Positions 25,773 through 35,312 are shown, counted from the first letter of the stretch. The stretch: DNA of 38,857 nucleotides from Woeseiaceae bacterium (GCA_013043165.1 JABDOQ010000053.1:1-38857); one strand, 5' to 3'. The notes: generated by a model not told the origin, from the sequence alone. Made by a program: numbers and translations.

Positions 25773-26957
25773 ATGCAACACGACGACCGACCAGGGCTCC
25801 CGCGACCCGACGCGACAAGCGCCGAGCACAGCGTACGCGCAGCCGAATTCATTCGTGCGCGAATGGCCGATTCGAACGGTAGCCTGAGTTTTGCCGAGTT
25901 CATGCAGCATGCGCTGTACGCGCCCGGTCTCGGCTACTACGCAGCGGGTTCGACCAAGTTCGGCGCCGATGGCGATTTTGTAACGGCTCCGGAAGTGTCA
26001 CCGGTTTTTGGCCGCGTGCTGGCACGGCAATGTGCCGAGGTGCTGGCTGATGTGCAGGGGGGAGCGATCCTCGAATACGGTGCAGGCAGTGGCAGACTCC
26101 CCCGCGACATACTCGAGGCACTGGCCCGGCTCGATGCGCTTCCTGAACGATACGAAATCCTCGAAGTATCGGCGGAGCTGCAGGAGCGCCAGGAGCGTTA
26201 TTTGCGAGCAGAAATTCCTGAACTGGTTTCTCGTGTTTCGTGGCTCGCCGCACCGCCCGCCAATCACACGGGCGTCATTATTGCGAACGAGGTGCTTGAC
26301 GCCCTGCCGGTTGAACGCTTCGTGCGAGGCGACGCCGGCATCAGGCAACTGCGCGTTTTTGATGACGGTGGCGTGTTTGCCATTGCTGAAGCGCCCGCAT
26401 CGGACAGGCTTTCCAATGCCGTCCGCGAAATAGAGGCAGAGCTGGGCCAGAGCTTACCGGTCGGGTTTGTCTCTGACATTTCTCTGGGCTTGCCGGGCTG
26501 GATTTCTGCACTGGCCGATACGCTGCAACACGGCGTAGCATTCCTGTTCGACTATGGCGTCACGCGCCGGGAATATTACGCAGCTGAAAGATCGGGCGGA
26601 TGGCTGCGATGTCACTTTCGGCATCATGCACACAACGATCCGTTGATCCTCACGGGCATCCAGGACCTCACTGCATGGGTCGATTTCAACGCCGTCGCGG
26701 AAGCGGCACTGAGTAGTGGACTCGATGTGGCGGGCTACTCGGCACAGGCGCAGTTTTTGATGGGCGGCGGACTCGATGCCGAAATGCGGGAATTCGCATC
26801 GCTGCCACTCGCGTCACAGCTTGAATTGTCGGGACAGGTTAAAACGCTTACTCTGCCCGGGGCGATGGGCGAGCACTTCAAGTGCATGGCGCTGCGGCGC
26901 GGCGATGTCAGAACGCCGTCGGCGTTTTGCAAGGCCGACAGGACACATACTTTATGA
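25773..26957 (+). CDS. MidA/NDUFAF7-type SAM-dependent methyltransferase
   Basis: 394 residues. SFAEFMQHALYAPGLGYYAAG, GDFVTAPEVSPVFGRVLARQ, ILEYGAGSGRLPRDIL (SAM motif I) and the strongly conserved IIANEVLDALPVERF define the COG1565 family. Mitochondrial relatives methylate an arginine of complex I subunit NDUFS2; the bacterial substrate is not settled. The gene starts 53 nt from the divergent pteridine reductase and is followed by uppP after 28 nt. Size is normal for the family. Confidence 0.92.
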   Translation: MQHDDRPGLPRPDATSAEHSVRAAEFIRARMADSNGSLSFAEFMQHALYAPGLGYYAAGSTKFGADGDFVTAPEVSPVFGRVLARQCAEVLADVQGGAILEYGAGSGRLPRDILEALARLDALPERYEILEVSAELQERQERYLRAEIPELVSRVSWLAAPPANHTGVIIANEVLDALPVERFVRGDAGIRQLRVFDDGGVFAIAEAPASDRLSNAVREIEAELGQSLPVGFVSDISLGLPGWISALADTLQHGVAFLFDYGVTRREYYAAERSGGWLRCHFRHHAHNDPLILTGIQDLTAWVDFNAVAEAALSSGLDVAGYSAQAQFLMGGGLDAEMREFASLPLASQLELSGQVKTLTLPGAMGEHFKCMALRRGDVRTPSAFCKADRTHTL

Positions 26958-26985
26958 AACAACGAATGGCTGGCCGGGGCGCGCA

Positions 26986-27783
26986 GTGACTGGCCTGCAG
27001 ATCATCGTCCTCGCGATCGTGCAGGGTTTGACCGAGTTTCTGCCAATCTCGAGTTCCGGCCATCTCGTGCTGGTTCCCTATCTTGTCAACTGGACGGATC
27101 AGGGGCTCGCTTTCGATGTCGCCGTGCACGCCGGCTCGCTCGTGGCTGTCTGTGTGTTCTTTCGCGAAGATATTCTCGGACTGCTGCGCGGCGCTCTTCA
27201 GGTGCTGGGAGGCGACAGGCATTTGCCCCAGGCCAATATGGCGCTCGCCATCGGGCTCGGTACGATACCCGCTGCAATCGCGGGATTGCTATTTGCGTCG
27301 TGGATCGAGGCCAACCTGCGTGATCCCTCAGTCATCGTGGTGACGCTGTCGGGCTACGGTGTCCTGATGGCGCTGGCGGACCGCTATGGCAAAAGCGAGC
27401 GCATTATCGCCGGCGTGTCGATTAGGGATGCGATCATCATTGGATGCGCGCAAGCGCTGTCGCTGGTCCCCGGCACCTCCCGATCCGGCGTGACCATTAC
27501 GGCTGCCCGCGTCCTGGGTTTCGGGCGCCAGGATGCCGCGCGCTTCTCGTTCCTGCTGTCAGCACCGGTGATTCTGCTCGCGACCCTGTACAAGGGATTC
27601 GAACTGATGACCGGTGATGCGGCGGTCCCGTGGGGCCAGCTCGGGCTAGGAGCGGCGGTTTCGGCTATTGTTGCGTACCTGAGTATCGAATTTTTCATGC
27701 GCTTCGTCAGTCGCATCGGACTTCTGCCGTTCGCGATCTATCGACTGGCGCTAGCTGGGGTGATTCTCTATGTCCTCGTGTAA
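26986..27783 (+). CDS. uppP: Undecaprenyl-diphosphate phosphatase
   Basis: 265 residues from GTG at 26986, the family-typical length. The motifs VQGLTEFLPISSSGHLVLVP near the N-terminus and LVPGTSRSGVTI (PGTSRSG at 162-168) contain the catalytic Glu, His, Ser and Arg residues of the BacA/UppP type. Seven to eight hydrophobic helices are evident. It removes one phosphate from undecaprenyl pyrophosphate, recycling the lipid carrier for peptidoglycan and surface glycans. Its last 14 nt overlap the next gene. Confidence 0.94.
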   Translation: MTGLQIIVLAIVQGLTEFLPISSSGHLVLVPYLVNWTDQGLAFDVAVHAGSLVAVCVFFREDILGLLRGALQVLGGDRHLPQANMALAIGLGTIPAAIAGLLFASWIEANLRDPSVIVVTLSGYGVLMALADRYGKSERIIAGVSIRDAIIIGCAQALSLVPGTSRSGVTITAARVLGFGRQDAARFSFLLSAPVILLATLYKGFELMTGDAAVPWGQLGLGAAVSAIVAYLSIEFFMRFVSRIGLLPFAIYRLALAGVILYVLV

Positions 27784-28624
27784 AGCGCCGCCCATACCGT
27801 CAATGCTGGCATTGCTTTTGATCGCGAGCAGTGCATTCGGAAGCGAGGGGTACATCCTCGGTGCGGGGCTTGAGGCCGATTCGGCGGACGGGCTGGGAGC
27901 TACGTTGATCGGCGAATTGGGCATCACCGAGAAAACCTGGATATCGGCCGCGGTGGCGAGAAATACGCTGGACCTGGCGTTCAGGGACGATCTCGAAACC
28001 TGGTACGGCGATCTCGGCATTGATCACTGGTTCAAGCCGTTCGGATTCCGTGCCGGCGTTGCGTACTGGGGCGACAAAGACAGCCTCGAATCGAGGGACT
28101 GGCGCGCATCTGTTTACTGGCGCGTGAAAGAATTTTCGGTCGCCGGCGACTACGAGTCGCGCGACTTGAGTTTTGATTTAGCCACTGTCGATCTTTTTCC
28201 CGCGCGCAGGGGCGGATTCGGTGCCGAGGGTGTTGGCCTTACCGCGGGATTCGAGCTGTCGGACTCGGTGAGTATCGGCTTGTCAGGTATGGACTACGAC
28301 TACGATGTGAATCTGCGGCTCGACAACAATCGGGGCCTGCTGGAATTGCTGTCGTTCTCTCGCCTCAGTCTTATCAATAGCCTTGTTGACTACCGCGCGT
28401 ACGCAACGCTCGGGCTGCAAAGCGGGCAAAGTCGCTGGCAGTTTGACGTGGGTACCTGGAAGGGTGAGGTCGACGGCGGTACGACTCGTACAGCGACGAT
28501 TCGATTCCTCAACCCGCTGGGCGATAACGCGGACGTTGAATTTTCGCTCGGCCTCGATGATTCGGAAATTTACGGATCGGTAACGTTTTTCTCAGTGTTT
28601 CTGTATTTCTACGGCGGCGGCTGA
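27770..28624 (+). CDS. Putative outer-membrane beta-barrel protein, unknown family
   Basis: 284 residues, starting inside the end of uppP (14-nt overlap). A signal peptide of about 24 residues ends near SSAFGSEG. The rest alternates hydrophobic and polar residues with many Gly, Asp and aromatic residues (strand-like [42 protein letters not shown]) and ends in [12 protein letters not shown]. The terminal Gly after the aromatic strand is not the classical C-terminal Phe. I do not recognise a family. Its last 33 nt overlap the 3' end of cca on the opposite strand. Confidence 0.65.
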   Translation: MSSCKAPPIPSMLALLLIASSAFGSEGYILGAGLEADSADGLGATLIGELGITEKTWISAAVARNTLDLAFRDDLETWYGDLGIDHWFKPFGFRAGVAYWGDKDSLESRDWRASVYWRVKEFSVAGDYESRDLSFDLATVDLFPARRGGFGAEGVGLTAGFELSDSVSIGLSGMDYDYDVNLRLDNNRGLLELLSFSRLSLINSLVDYRAYATLGLQSGQSRWQFDVGTWKGEVDGGTTRTATIRFLNPLGDNADVEFSLGLDDSEIYGSVTFFSVFLYFYGGG

Positions 28625-29836
28625 GCGACGGTAATCTTCGAGCGCGATTTCGCGCGCGTGGCGAACGGCGGCCGCTATTTTCGATGCTTCGCTGGCTTTC
28701 GCGACAGCCCCTGCATCGACGGCGGCCGCTGCTGCCAGCGCGCCTCGCAGGTAGTCTGCTTGCGGATACAGTCGATCTTCGAGGCCGCCACGGCCACGCG
28801 CATCGGCCTCGCAGGTGATCAGGAACTGTTCGAACCGCTGCGGGCGCCTGAAGGCATCGGTACCTTCCAGGACCTTGAGCAACGTCCTGGCACGCAGCTC
28901 GAGGGCGCGATGACAGTGCGTGTGAAACTCGGCAGCCAGCAGCGCGAGATCCCGACAGGCATTCGGTACCGGCAGCCGCTCGGAAATTTTGCGAATCAGT
29001 TTGCAGCCGCGCCCCTCGTGACCGGGGTGGCTCGGCAATCGATAGCCGGGTGTATTGCCCTTGCCGACGTCGTGCATTAACGCGGCGAAGCGAACTTCGA
29101 GATCTTCGCTGAGTGCCTCCGCCTGGTCGAGCACCATAAGAACATGGAGGCCGGTATCGATTTCCGGGTGCCACTTTTTCGGTTGCGGCACGCCGAACAG
29201 CACATCGACCTCTGGCAGCAGGATTTTTAATGCGCCACAGTCACGCAGCACTTCAATATAGGTTCGGACGCTACGGCCTGCAAGTGCCGCCTCGGTCTCC
29301 TGCCAGACCCGATCCGGCACGAGTGCGTCAACTTCGCCGTCCTTAACCATCTGCCGCATCAGCTGCAAGGTCTCCGGCGCGATCGTGAAGCCCAGGTGAT
29401 TGAACCTCGCCGCGAATTTCGCAACGCGAAGAATTCGAACAGGGTCTTCGGCAAACGCATCGGACACGTGTCGCAGCACGCGCTGCTGTATGTCGTTGAT
29501 GCCGCCGTAAGGATCGATCAGCTTGCCACTGGCATCTTTGGCGATTGCGTTTATCGTAAGGTCGCGGCGCAGCAGGTCGTCTTCAATCGAAACGTCGGGC
29601 GAGCAGTTGAAAGCAAAGCCGTGATAACCCGGTGCCGTCTTGCGCTCCGTTCGGGCGAGCGCGTATTCCTCGCCCGATTGCGGATGCAGAAACACGGGAA
29701 AGTCCTTCCCGACTTGCCGGTATCCCAGCGCCAGCAGCTCGTCAGGTGTTGCGCCCACGACGCACCAGTCCCGCTCATTGTGCGGAATGCCAAGCTGTTC
29801 GTCCCGAACAGCGCCACCGACCAGGTACACCTGCAT
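28592..29836 (-). CDS. cca: CCA tRNA nucleotidyltransferase with HD domain
   Basis: 414 residues from ATG at 29836, close to E. coli Cca (412). The class II nucleotidyltransferase head is clear: [34 protein letters not shown] and [15 protein letters not shown]. The downstream HD domain has LMHDVGKG and H-x-x-H patterns, giving the phosphohydrolase activity seen in gammaproteobacterial Cca. It adds or repairs the 3' CCA of tRNAs. A longer frame exists upstream but lacks family support. The gene converges on and overlaps the barrel gene by 33 nt, and its 5' end is 62 nt from the divergent aminopeptidase gene. Confidence 0.95.
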   Translation of the reverse strand: MQVYLVGGAVRDEQLGIPHNERDWCVVGATPDELLALGYRQVGKDFPVFLHPQSGEEYALARTERKTAPGYHGFAFNCSPDVSIEDDLLRRDLTINAIAKDASGKLIDPYGGINDIQQRVLRHVSDAFAEDPVRILRVAKFAARFNHLGFTIAPETLQLMRQMVKDGEVDALVPDRVWQETEAALAGRSVRTYIEVLRDCGALKILLPEVDVLFGVPQPKKWHPEIDTGLHVLMVLDQAEALSEDLEVRFAALMHDVGKGNTPGYRLPSHPGHEGRGCKLIRKISERLPVPNACRDLALLAAEFHTHCHRALELRARTLLKVLEGTDAFRRPQRFEQFLITCEADARGRGGLEDRLYPQADYLRGALAAAAAVDAGAVAKASEASKIAAAVRHAREIALEDYRRSAAAVEIQKH

Positions 29837-29898
29837 CGCGCAATAGTACCCGACAATCGTGGTTGACGTTCGGGTGCGGCGACCTTCAGAGTACCGCA

Positions 29899-30951
29899 AT
29901 GCGACGATACGACTGCATATCCCGATCGACACGATTTCTGATATTGGTAGCGCTGAGCGCGGCCAGCTCGGGCTGCTACTACATGCAGGCGGCGGCAGGG
30001 CAATGGGAACTCACGCGCAAACGCGAGCCGATCGCAGAAGTCATTCGTGATGGTGACACGTCGACAGAACTTAAAGATCGCCTGCTGCTCGTGCAGGCGG
30101 CGCGTCAATTCTCAATCGACGAGCTGGCTTTGCCGGACAACAAGAGCTATCGAAGCTATGCTGACATCGAGCGCGAGTTCGTTGTCTGGAACGTAATTGC
30201 CGCGCCCGAATTTTCGCTCGAAGCCAGGCAATGGTGTTTTCCAGTCGCCGGATGCGTCAGTTACCGAGGCTATTTTTCGAAAGACGCCGCGATCCGGGCG
30301 TCTATGCGGCTTGCCCGAGACGGCTACGATGTTGCGGTTGGTGGAGTATCGGCCTACTCGACGCTGGGAAAATTCAGTGATCCGGTGCTGAGTTCGATGA
30401 TGACCTGGGACGACATTCAGCTCGTAGGCGTTTTGTTTCATGAGCTTGCACACCAGGTGCTCTACATCAAGGGTGATTCCGGATTCAACGAGTCGTTCGC
30501 CACTGCGGTTGAAGAGTTCGGTCTCGAGCGTTGGCTGGAGTCGAACGGACGGCCTGAAGATATCGAGGTCTACAGGCAACGACGACATTTGCGCCAGGAT
30601 CTCATGGCACTTGTGGCGGATGCCCGCGGCGAGCTGCGCGAGATATATGCAGCAGCGATTGCGGAGGACGAGATGCGGCGCATGAAAGCCGCAAGGCTTG
30701 AGCGGCTTGCCGCAGGCTTGAGCACGACGTTGACGCGTGCCGGCCGAGATCCCTCCGGCTGGTCAAACGGCGAGCTGAATAACGCGCGTATTGCGTCCGT
30801 GACGCTCTATGAAGGCTGGCTGCCGTCGTTCCGCTCGATGCTCGCCCGGTGCGAAGGGGACATACGATGCTTTTATGCCAAGGCGACGGAGCTGTCGCGG
30901 CTTGAGGCGGCCGAGCGGGAAGCCAGGCTGCTGGCGTTAGCGGGCCGCTAG
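29899..30951 (+). CDS. Predicted zinc aminopeptidase (PF10023 family)
   Basis: 350 residues from ATG at 29899. The N-terminus has Arg residues, a hydrophobic stretch and [14 protein letters not shown], a lipobox-like site that is also typical for this family, with CYYxQAxxGQ. The metallopeptidase motif HELAH is at 181-185, followed by [13 protein letters not shown], whose Glu is likely the third ligand. The family is a predicted lipoprotein aminopeptidase acting in the periplasm; direct biochemical evidence is lacking to my knowledge. The 3' end overlaps the convergent slt gene by 15 nt. Confidence 0.9.
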   Translation: MRRYDCISRSTRFLILVALSAASSGCYYMQAAAGQWELTRKREPIAEVIRDGDTSTELKDRLLLVQAARQFSIDELALPDNKSYRSYADIEREFVVWNVIAAPEFSLEARQWCFPVAGCVSYRGYFSKDAAIRASMRLARDGYDVAVGGVSAYSTLGKFSDPVLSSMMTWDDIQLVGVLFHELAHQVLYIKGDSGFNESFATAVEEFGLERWLESNGRPEDIEVYRQRRHLRQDLMALVADARGELREIYAAAIAEDEMRRMKAARLERLAAGLSTTLTRAGRDPSGWSNGELNNARIASVTLYEGWLPSFRSMLARCEGDIRCFYAKATELSRLEAAEREARLLALAGR

Positions 30952-32889
30952 GCGCTGGGGTTCGTTAACAGCTTTTACCAGCAACAGCTCATCCGACAGG
31001 CGACGCAGCTGGCCGGTCATGCGCCAGTGGAAAATGGCCTGCGCTGATAACACCCGTTTGACGTATTTGCGCGTTTCGTTGAAGGGAATGTTTTCGATCC
31101 AGACGCGCGCGTCGATCGTCCCGGATTCAGGGAGCCACCGATCAACGCGGTGAGGTCCGGCATTGTATGCCGCCGTCGCAAGCACCGGATTACCCCCAAA
31201 ACGCTCGGCCATCTGACCGAGGTAGCTCGTTCCGAGGCGAATATTGCTGGCAGGATTGGTGAGTGTATTCAGGCCCTTGTAGGGCAGACGGATACCCCTC
31301 GCAACCTCCCGGCCGGTGGCTGGCATGAGCTGCATCAGGCCGATCGCTCCGGCTTTGGAACGAACGTCGGGCATGAAAAGACTTTCGCTACGCGCAATAC
31401 CGTACGCCCAGGTTGGCGAGATGCTGGCGTCCGACGACGACTGTTCGAACAGCTGCTGGTAGGGCAGCGGGTAACGGATTGACAAATCGTCGTACTCACC
31501 CAGGCTTGCGGCGATCGATATGGCGCGCGAATGCCAGCCCCAGCGGTTTGCGAGAATTGCCGCCTGCAGTCTGTCTTCGGCCGAGAAAGAGCGAACCGCG
31601 GCATCCCACTCGGAACGACCGCGGCTGTCTTGTCCCACCAGGAAGAGCTCCCGTGCCCGGACGATGTCCGGACGATTTTCTATCGCGGCGATGGCATCTT
31701 CGTCAGCCAGCAACTGCGAGTGATCGAGCACGTAGTCCTGGCCGAGTTCGTCAGCGGCGAGAAACCCGTAATAGCTTCGTTCCTGGCCAAGTTCCTGGAA
31801 AGCGTCCTGCGCGGCAAGAACCTGGCCGGAGCGCTGCAGCGCCACGGCTCGCCAGTATCGCCATTCCTCCGTCTCGCGCAGCTCCGGCGACATCGCCGCG
31901 ATATCGAGCAGCAGCTTGTTCCATTCAAGCTTGCGCAGACTTGTACGCGCACGCCAGCGCGATACTTCGGTGTCTGCCGCTGCATCCGGAAGATCGCGCA
32001 ACAAGCTGTAGGCACCCGGCAAATTGTCGCGCGCGGTCCACAATGCAATGTGACGGGCGGTGCGCAGTTTTTGCTCTTCCGGGAAGCCGACGCGCTTCGA
32101 CACCTGCCGCCAGGCCCTGTGCGCCAGCTCAGGGTCGCGATACGTCAAACGTTCGGTCGCATAGACAAGCTGATTGCGAGCGGTTTCGTTATCCGCATAG
32201 TGCTTATAGTTATTGAGAAACTCTTCAGGTCGCGTTTGCGCTTTTATCCAGCGGGCGGCCTCTTCGACGTGTTGCTGATCAATGTTCTTTGCCAGCCAGC
32301 GCGCCAGCTGAAACTCGCGATTGCCCACAGCCAGCTCATAGCGCTTGCGATACTCGACCGGTCCGAGCAAATTTTGCCGGTCGAGGTGATCAAAGACCGG
32401 GTCGCATTCACTCACCTGGCTTCTGCCAACCAGCCACAGCTTGATGGCGCGGCCGTTCACGCGCGCCGTACGCCCGGCTTCGAGCTCGGCCTGCAATGCC
32501 AGGCAGTCGAGTTTGGCGATTTCCTGACCCTGGTAGAACTGCTCGTAGATTTGCTGATAGCCGTCCAGGTCCCCACTACGGGCCAGATGCAAAGCGTGTT
32601 TATAGCGCAGTTCGCGTGCCGGCCGCAGCGTGCCGTACTGATTCAGGAACAACTCGATTTCTTGCGCCGAAGCCGTTTCGATCGTGGCGCGCCAGAACGT
32701 TGCGCGCAGGTCGGGCCAAAGTACGTACTTTTGCAAAATCAGGCTGTCGGCAGCCGGGAGGTCGTCGACGACGCTCCAGTCACCACGTTCGACCGCGGCG
32801 AATACGGTTTTGAAAAGCTGACGCTGCTTTTCTATTTCCGTCAAATCTGTTGCCCACGTCGATTGCGCAGACAGCACGCCCGCAAGCAA
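30937..32889 (-). CDS. slt: Soluble lytic murein transglycosylase
   Basis: 650 residues if TTG at 32889 is the start. A long alpha-helical superhelix domain (about 30-480) precedes the goose-type SLT domain: YGIARSESLF with catalytic Glu at about 502, GAIGLMQLMPATG, then NIRLGTSYLGQM and VLATAAYNAGPHRVDRWL. It cleaves peptidoglycan with formation of 1,6-anhydromuramic acid in the periplasm. The TTG start gives a signal peptide without basic residues. The frame is open to a TAA near 32955, and a CTG at 32943 with AAGAGG 8 nt before it would add HRFAVVRR, a proper n-region. No ATG or GTG lies in that stretch, so the true start is probably non-canonical. Confidence 0.92.
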   Translation of the reverse strand: MLAGVLSAQSTWATDLTEIEKQRQLFKTVFAAVERGDWSVVDDLPAADSLILQKYVLWPDLRATFWRATIETASAQEIELFLNQYGTLRPARELRYKHALHLARSGDLDGYQQIYEQFYQGQEIAKLDCLALQAELEAGRTARVNGRAIKLWLVGRSQVSECDPVFDHLDRQNLLGPVEYRKRYELAVGNREFQLARWLAKNIDQQHVEEAARWIKAQTRPEEFLNNYKHYADNETARNQLVYATERLTYRDPELAHRAWRQVSKRVGFPEEQKLRTARHIALWTARDNLPGAYSLLRDLPDAAADTEVSRWRARTSLRKLEWNKLLLDIAAMSPELRETEEWRYWRAVALQRSGQVLAAQDAFQELGQERSYYGFLAADELGQDYVLDHSQLLADEDAIAAIENRPDIVRARELFLVGQDSRGRSEWDAAVRSFSAEDRLQAAILANRWGWHSRAISIAASLGEYDDLSIRYPLPYQQLFEQSSSDASISPTWAYGIARSESLFMPDVRSKAGAIGLMQLMPATGREVARGIRLPYKGLNTLTNPASNIRLGTSYLGQMAERFGGNPVLATAAYNAGPHRVDRWLPESGTIDARVWIENIPFNETRKYVKRVLSAQAIFHWRMTGQLRRLSDELLLVKAVNEPQRLAAR

Positions 32890-33039
32890 CAGCAGCGCTG
32901 TGAGACTGCGACGAACGACGGCGAAGCGATGGCTTATCGGCAGGGCACTGGCCTCTTAGAGTAATGCATCAAGTAGTGTCCAGACCTTACTGATACAAAG
33001 AGAGATTCGCAACATGCGATCGTGACGATTCGCGCTCAC

Positions 33040-33071
33040 AAAAAAGGGCCCGTGACTCAGGTCACGGGCCC
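33040..33071 (-). terminator. Rho-independent terminator of the DegQ-type gene
   Basis: A perfect 11-bp stem GGGCCCGTGAC / GTCACGGGCCC with a 4-nt loop (33046-33071) is followed on the minus strand by six T (33045-33040). It begins 27 nt past the degQ-type stop. Confidence 0.92.
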
Positions 33072-33097
33072 CACTGAGGGAACGATCACGGCTCTGA

Positions 33098-34447
33098 TTA
33101 GCGGATTTGCAGCATCAAAGATCGATCGCCTCGCTGCACCAGCAGGAACAGAATTCGGTTGTTCTGTGCAATTTCTGCCAGATCCTGCAGGTTGCGGACC
33201 AGGGTGCGATTGACTGCCGTAATGGTGTCACCGGGACGCAGGCCGCGCTGTGCGGCAGGGCTACCCGGGGTAACTTCTGCGACTTCGATGCCGCTTTCGC
33301 TGGTCGTAGATGCAGCAGCAAACACGGCGCCGTCAAGGCCCGGATGAATGTCAGCGCCCGTCAATTGCTGCGCCAGCACTTGCCCCAGAAGAGCTTTTGT
33401 CGAGCGCGCCTTCTTGTCGCGAACATATTTGATGGTGACTTCGTCACCCGAGCGCAGCAGACCGATCGTGTTGCGCAGTTCCGATGCGTCCTCGACTTTC
33501 TTCTGGTTCACCTCGACGATAATGTCGCCGACTTCGAGACCGGCATCCTCAGCCGCCGATTTCGGCACGATGTTCGTGATCAACGCGCCACTGTCGACGT
33601 CGGCGTCCAACGCCTTCGCCATTTCGGCGTCAATTGTCTGTATGCCGACACCCAGAAGTCCGCGACGGATCTCTCCGAAATCAAGTATCTGCCCCATGAT
33701 GGATTCGGCTATTTCCGTGGGAACGGCAAAACCGATGCCAACATTGCCACCGGAACGGCTGATGATCGCCGAGTTGATGCCGATGAGTTCGCCTCTCATG
33801 TTGACCAGTGCGCCACCCGAGTTGCCCGGATTGATCGATGCATCTGTCTGGATGAAATCTTCGTAGCCATCGCGACTGATGCCTGTTCGGCTGAGGGCGC
33901 TGATAATCCCGGACGTGACCGTGTGTCCGAGCCCGAACGGGTTGCCGATGGCGATGACAAAATCGCCGACGCGCGCATCCTCGGAGTTGCCGATCGGCAT
34001 GTCCGTGAGGCCATCGGATTCGACCTTGATGACCGCAATGTCGGTCGCAGGATCAGAGCCGACAATCTCGGCATCGAGCACTTTACCGTCTATCAGGGAA
34101 ATCTGGATCGTATCCGCGTCGGCCACCACGTGGTGGTTGGTGAGAATGTAGCCCCGTTCGGCATCGACAATGACGCCGGACCCGGCGCTGGCAACTTCCC
34201 GTGTCCCGCCCGGCGAATCCGGAATGCCGAAAAATCGGCGAAATGCGTCGTCGCCGAATGGATGGCTGCGGTTTACGGTCTGACTGACCCGAATATTGAC
34301 CACGGCTGGTGACGCCGCCTCGACCAGCGGGGCCAGGCTGACGACGGGCCGACCACCGACAGTATCCGGAAGCGCGGCATTCGCTGTCGCCAGCGCCATG
34401 GCGGCAAGCAGCAGGCCGGACCAGAGTGTTGTTGTTAACCTCATCAT
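33098..34447 (-). CDS. Periplasmic DegQ/MucD-type serine endoprotease
   Basis: 449 residues from ATG at 34447, with GAGG about 7 nt upstream. A signal peptide (about 1-24, ending ANAA) leads to a trypsin-like domain with His106 (TNHHVV), Asp136 (ATDIAVIK) and Ser210 (GNSGGAL). Two PDZ domains follow (about 260-345 and 370-445). The length and two PDZ domains fit DegP, DegQ or MucD, which degrade or refold misfolded periplasmic proteins. The second PDZ domain is complete. It has its own terminator and a candidate sigma-E promoter upstream, fitting envelope-stress control. No rpoE, rseA or mucB genes are adjacent. The exact paralogue cannot be settled from sequence alone. Confidence 0.93.
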   Translation of the reverse strand: MMRLTTTLWSGLLLAAMALATANAALPDTVGGRPVVSLAPLVEAASPAVVNIRVSQTVNRSHPFGDDAFRRFFGIPDSPGGTREVASAGSGVIVDAERGYILTNHHVVADADTIQISLIDGKVLDAEIVGSDPATDIAVIKVESDGLTDMPIGNSEDARVGDFVIAIGNPFGLGHTVTSGIISALSRTGISRDGYEDFIQTDASINPGNSGGALVNMRGELIGINSAIISRSGGNVGIGFAVPTEIAESIMGQILDFGEIRRGLLGVGIQTIDAEMAKALDADVDSGALITNIVPKSAAEDAGLEVGDIIVEVNQKKVEDASELRNTIGLLRSGDEVTIKYVRDKKARSTKALLGQVLAQQLTGADIHPGLDGAVFAAASTTSESGIEVAEVTPGSPAAQRGLRPGDTITAVNRTLVRNLQDLAEIAQNNRILFLLVQRGDRSLMLQIR

Positions 34448-34546
34448 AAGTAGCCTCAATGGATATCTGGATAAATTTTCAGGTTAGGCAGCTATTGCTG
34501 AATCGGCGGTGAACGCCACAACGCAGAACATTATAAGCACTCTGCC

Positions 34547-34575
34547 GTCGACACCGCTGCAGGGTCAAAAGTTCC
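34547..34575 (-). promoter_or_regulatory. Candidate sigma-E promoter of the DegQ-type gene
   Basis: On the minus strand a perfect -35 GGAACTT (34569-34575) is followed after about 16 nt by GTCGAC (34547-34552), a partial match to the TCTGA-type -10. A sigma-70-like TATAAT (34530-34535) lies slightly downstream without a good -35. Placement about 100 nt before the start of an envelope-stress protease supports the call. Confidence 0.4.
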
Positions 34576-34623
34576 GGGCCCTCAGCGCCCCGAGCGCCTC
34601 AGTCACCGGGGCGCCATCCAGCA

Positions 34624-34660
34624 GATGCCCGGGCGCGCCAATGCGTCGCGCCCGGGCATC
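34624..34660 (-). terminator. Perfect 14-bp stem-loop after hsp20
   Basis: GATGCCCGGGCGCG (34624-34637) and CGCGCCCGGGCATC (34647-34660) are exact reverse complements with a 9-nt loop. The stem begins 16 nt past the hsp20 stop. No T-run follows, so it may be an RNA stabiliser or a stem-only terminator. Confidence 0.5.
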
Positions 34661-34676
34661 AAGTGGCAGTGTCCGA

Positions 34677-35117
34677 TCAGGCGGCGTCGACGGTGATACG
34701 GCGGGCCTGGATCTGGGGCATCTTCGGAATCGAAACCTCGAGGATGCCGTTGCTGCATTTCGCCGTGATGCCTTCCGCATCGGCGGTCTCCGGCAACGTG
34801 AAATGGCGAAAGAAGCGCCCCGTGGCGCGTTCCACACGCTGCACTCCGGCGTCATCGGGACGCGGCTCAGCGCGCCGTTCACCGGAAACATTCAGGACAC
34901 CGCTGTCCATCGAGACGTCGATGTCGTCCGGCTCCACGCCCGGCACGTCTGCGCGCAGCACAAAGCGATCCTTCTCCTCGAGAATGTCCACGGCCGGAAT
35001 CCAGTCGGCCACGGAGGCGGGGTCGTTGCGCGCGACACCACGATAATCGGCCAGCCTGTCGAGGTCGCGGTGTAACAGGTCGACAAAGGTCCAGGGTTCA
35101 AAACGGGCGATGTTCAT
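34677..35117 (-). CDS. Hsp20/alpha-crystallin small heat-shock protein
   Basis: 146 residues from ATG at 35117 with GGAGAA upstream. The alpha-crystallin domain (about 40-135) contains WIPAVDILEEKDRFVLRADVPGVEPDDIDVSMDSGVLNVSGER and ends with the G-I-L-x-V motif as NGILEVSIPK. The N-terminal WTFVDLLHRDLDRL resembles the usual amphipathic arm. The C-terminal I-x-I-type anchor appears as RRITVDAA. The protein holds unfolding proteins in the cytoplasm. A convincing sigma-32 promoter lies about 80 nt upstream. Confidence 0.93.
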   Translation of the reverse strand: MNIARFEPWTFVDLLHRDLDRLADYRGVARNDPASVADWIPAVDILEEKDRFVLRADVPGVEPDDIDVSMDSGVLNVSGERRAEPRPDDAGVQRVERATGRFFRHFTLPETADAEGITAKCSNGILEVSIPKMPQIQARRITVDAA

Positions 35118-35202
35118 GATTTTTCTCCATCTGAAAGAGTGCAATCCAAAGTCAGTTCCACGGGCCCGTGAACGGGCCGGCAAACGTCTTGCTGAAGACG
35201 GA

Positions 35203-35229
35203 AATATGGGCGCGATTCGGCATTTCAAG
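35203..35229 (-). promoter_or_regulatory. Sigma-32 heat-shock promoter of hsp20
   Basis: On the minus strand CTTGAA (35224-35229), followed by A, and CCCATATT (35203-35210) are separated by 13 nt. Both agree closely with the sigma-32 consensus CTTGAAA / CCCCATnT. The transcript would carry a leader of about 80 nt containing the palindrome CACGGGCCCGTG. Confidence 0.7.
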
Positions 35230-35300
35230 GCGGCGTCGAGCGGCACTAAATGACCAGAAAAGCGGGTCTTAGGGCGACTTGTTATGGTTAATCGCGAGCC

Positions 35301-35312
35301 ACTACATGTAGT
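35301..35312. repeat. 12-bp palindrome ACTACATGTAGT, weak NrdR-box-like
   Basis: A perfect palindrome in the hsp20/nrdJ intergenic region. Its core CTACATGTAG keeps the C-W-A-n-A-T-n-T-W-G pattern of NrdR boxes. It lies 179 bp from the better box, not the 31-32 bp usual for paired boxes, so a role is uncertain. Confidence 0.3.

Noticed and set aside
31531-32964. Long open frame (477 codons) antisense to slt
   Set aside because: Shadow of slt codon bias; no motifs, and slt itself has clear catalytic signatures.
33107-34312. Long open frame (401 codons) antisense to the DegQ-type gene
   Set aside because: No protein-like features; the DegQ-type frame contains a full catalytic triad and two PDZ domains.
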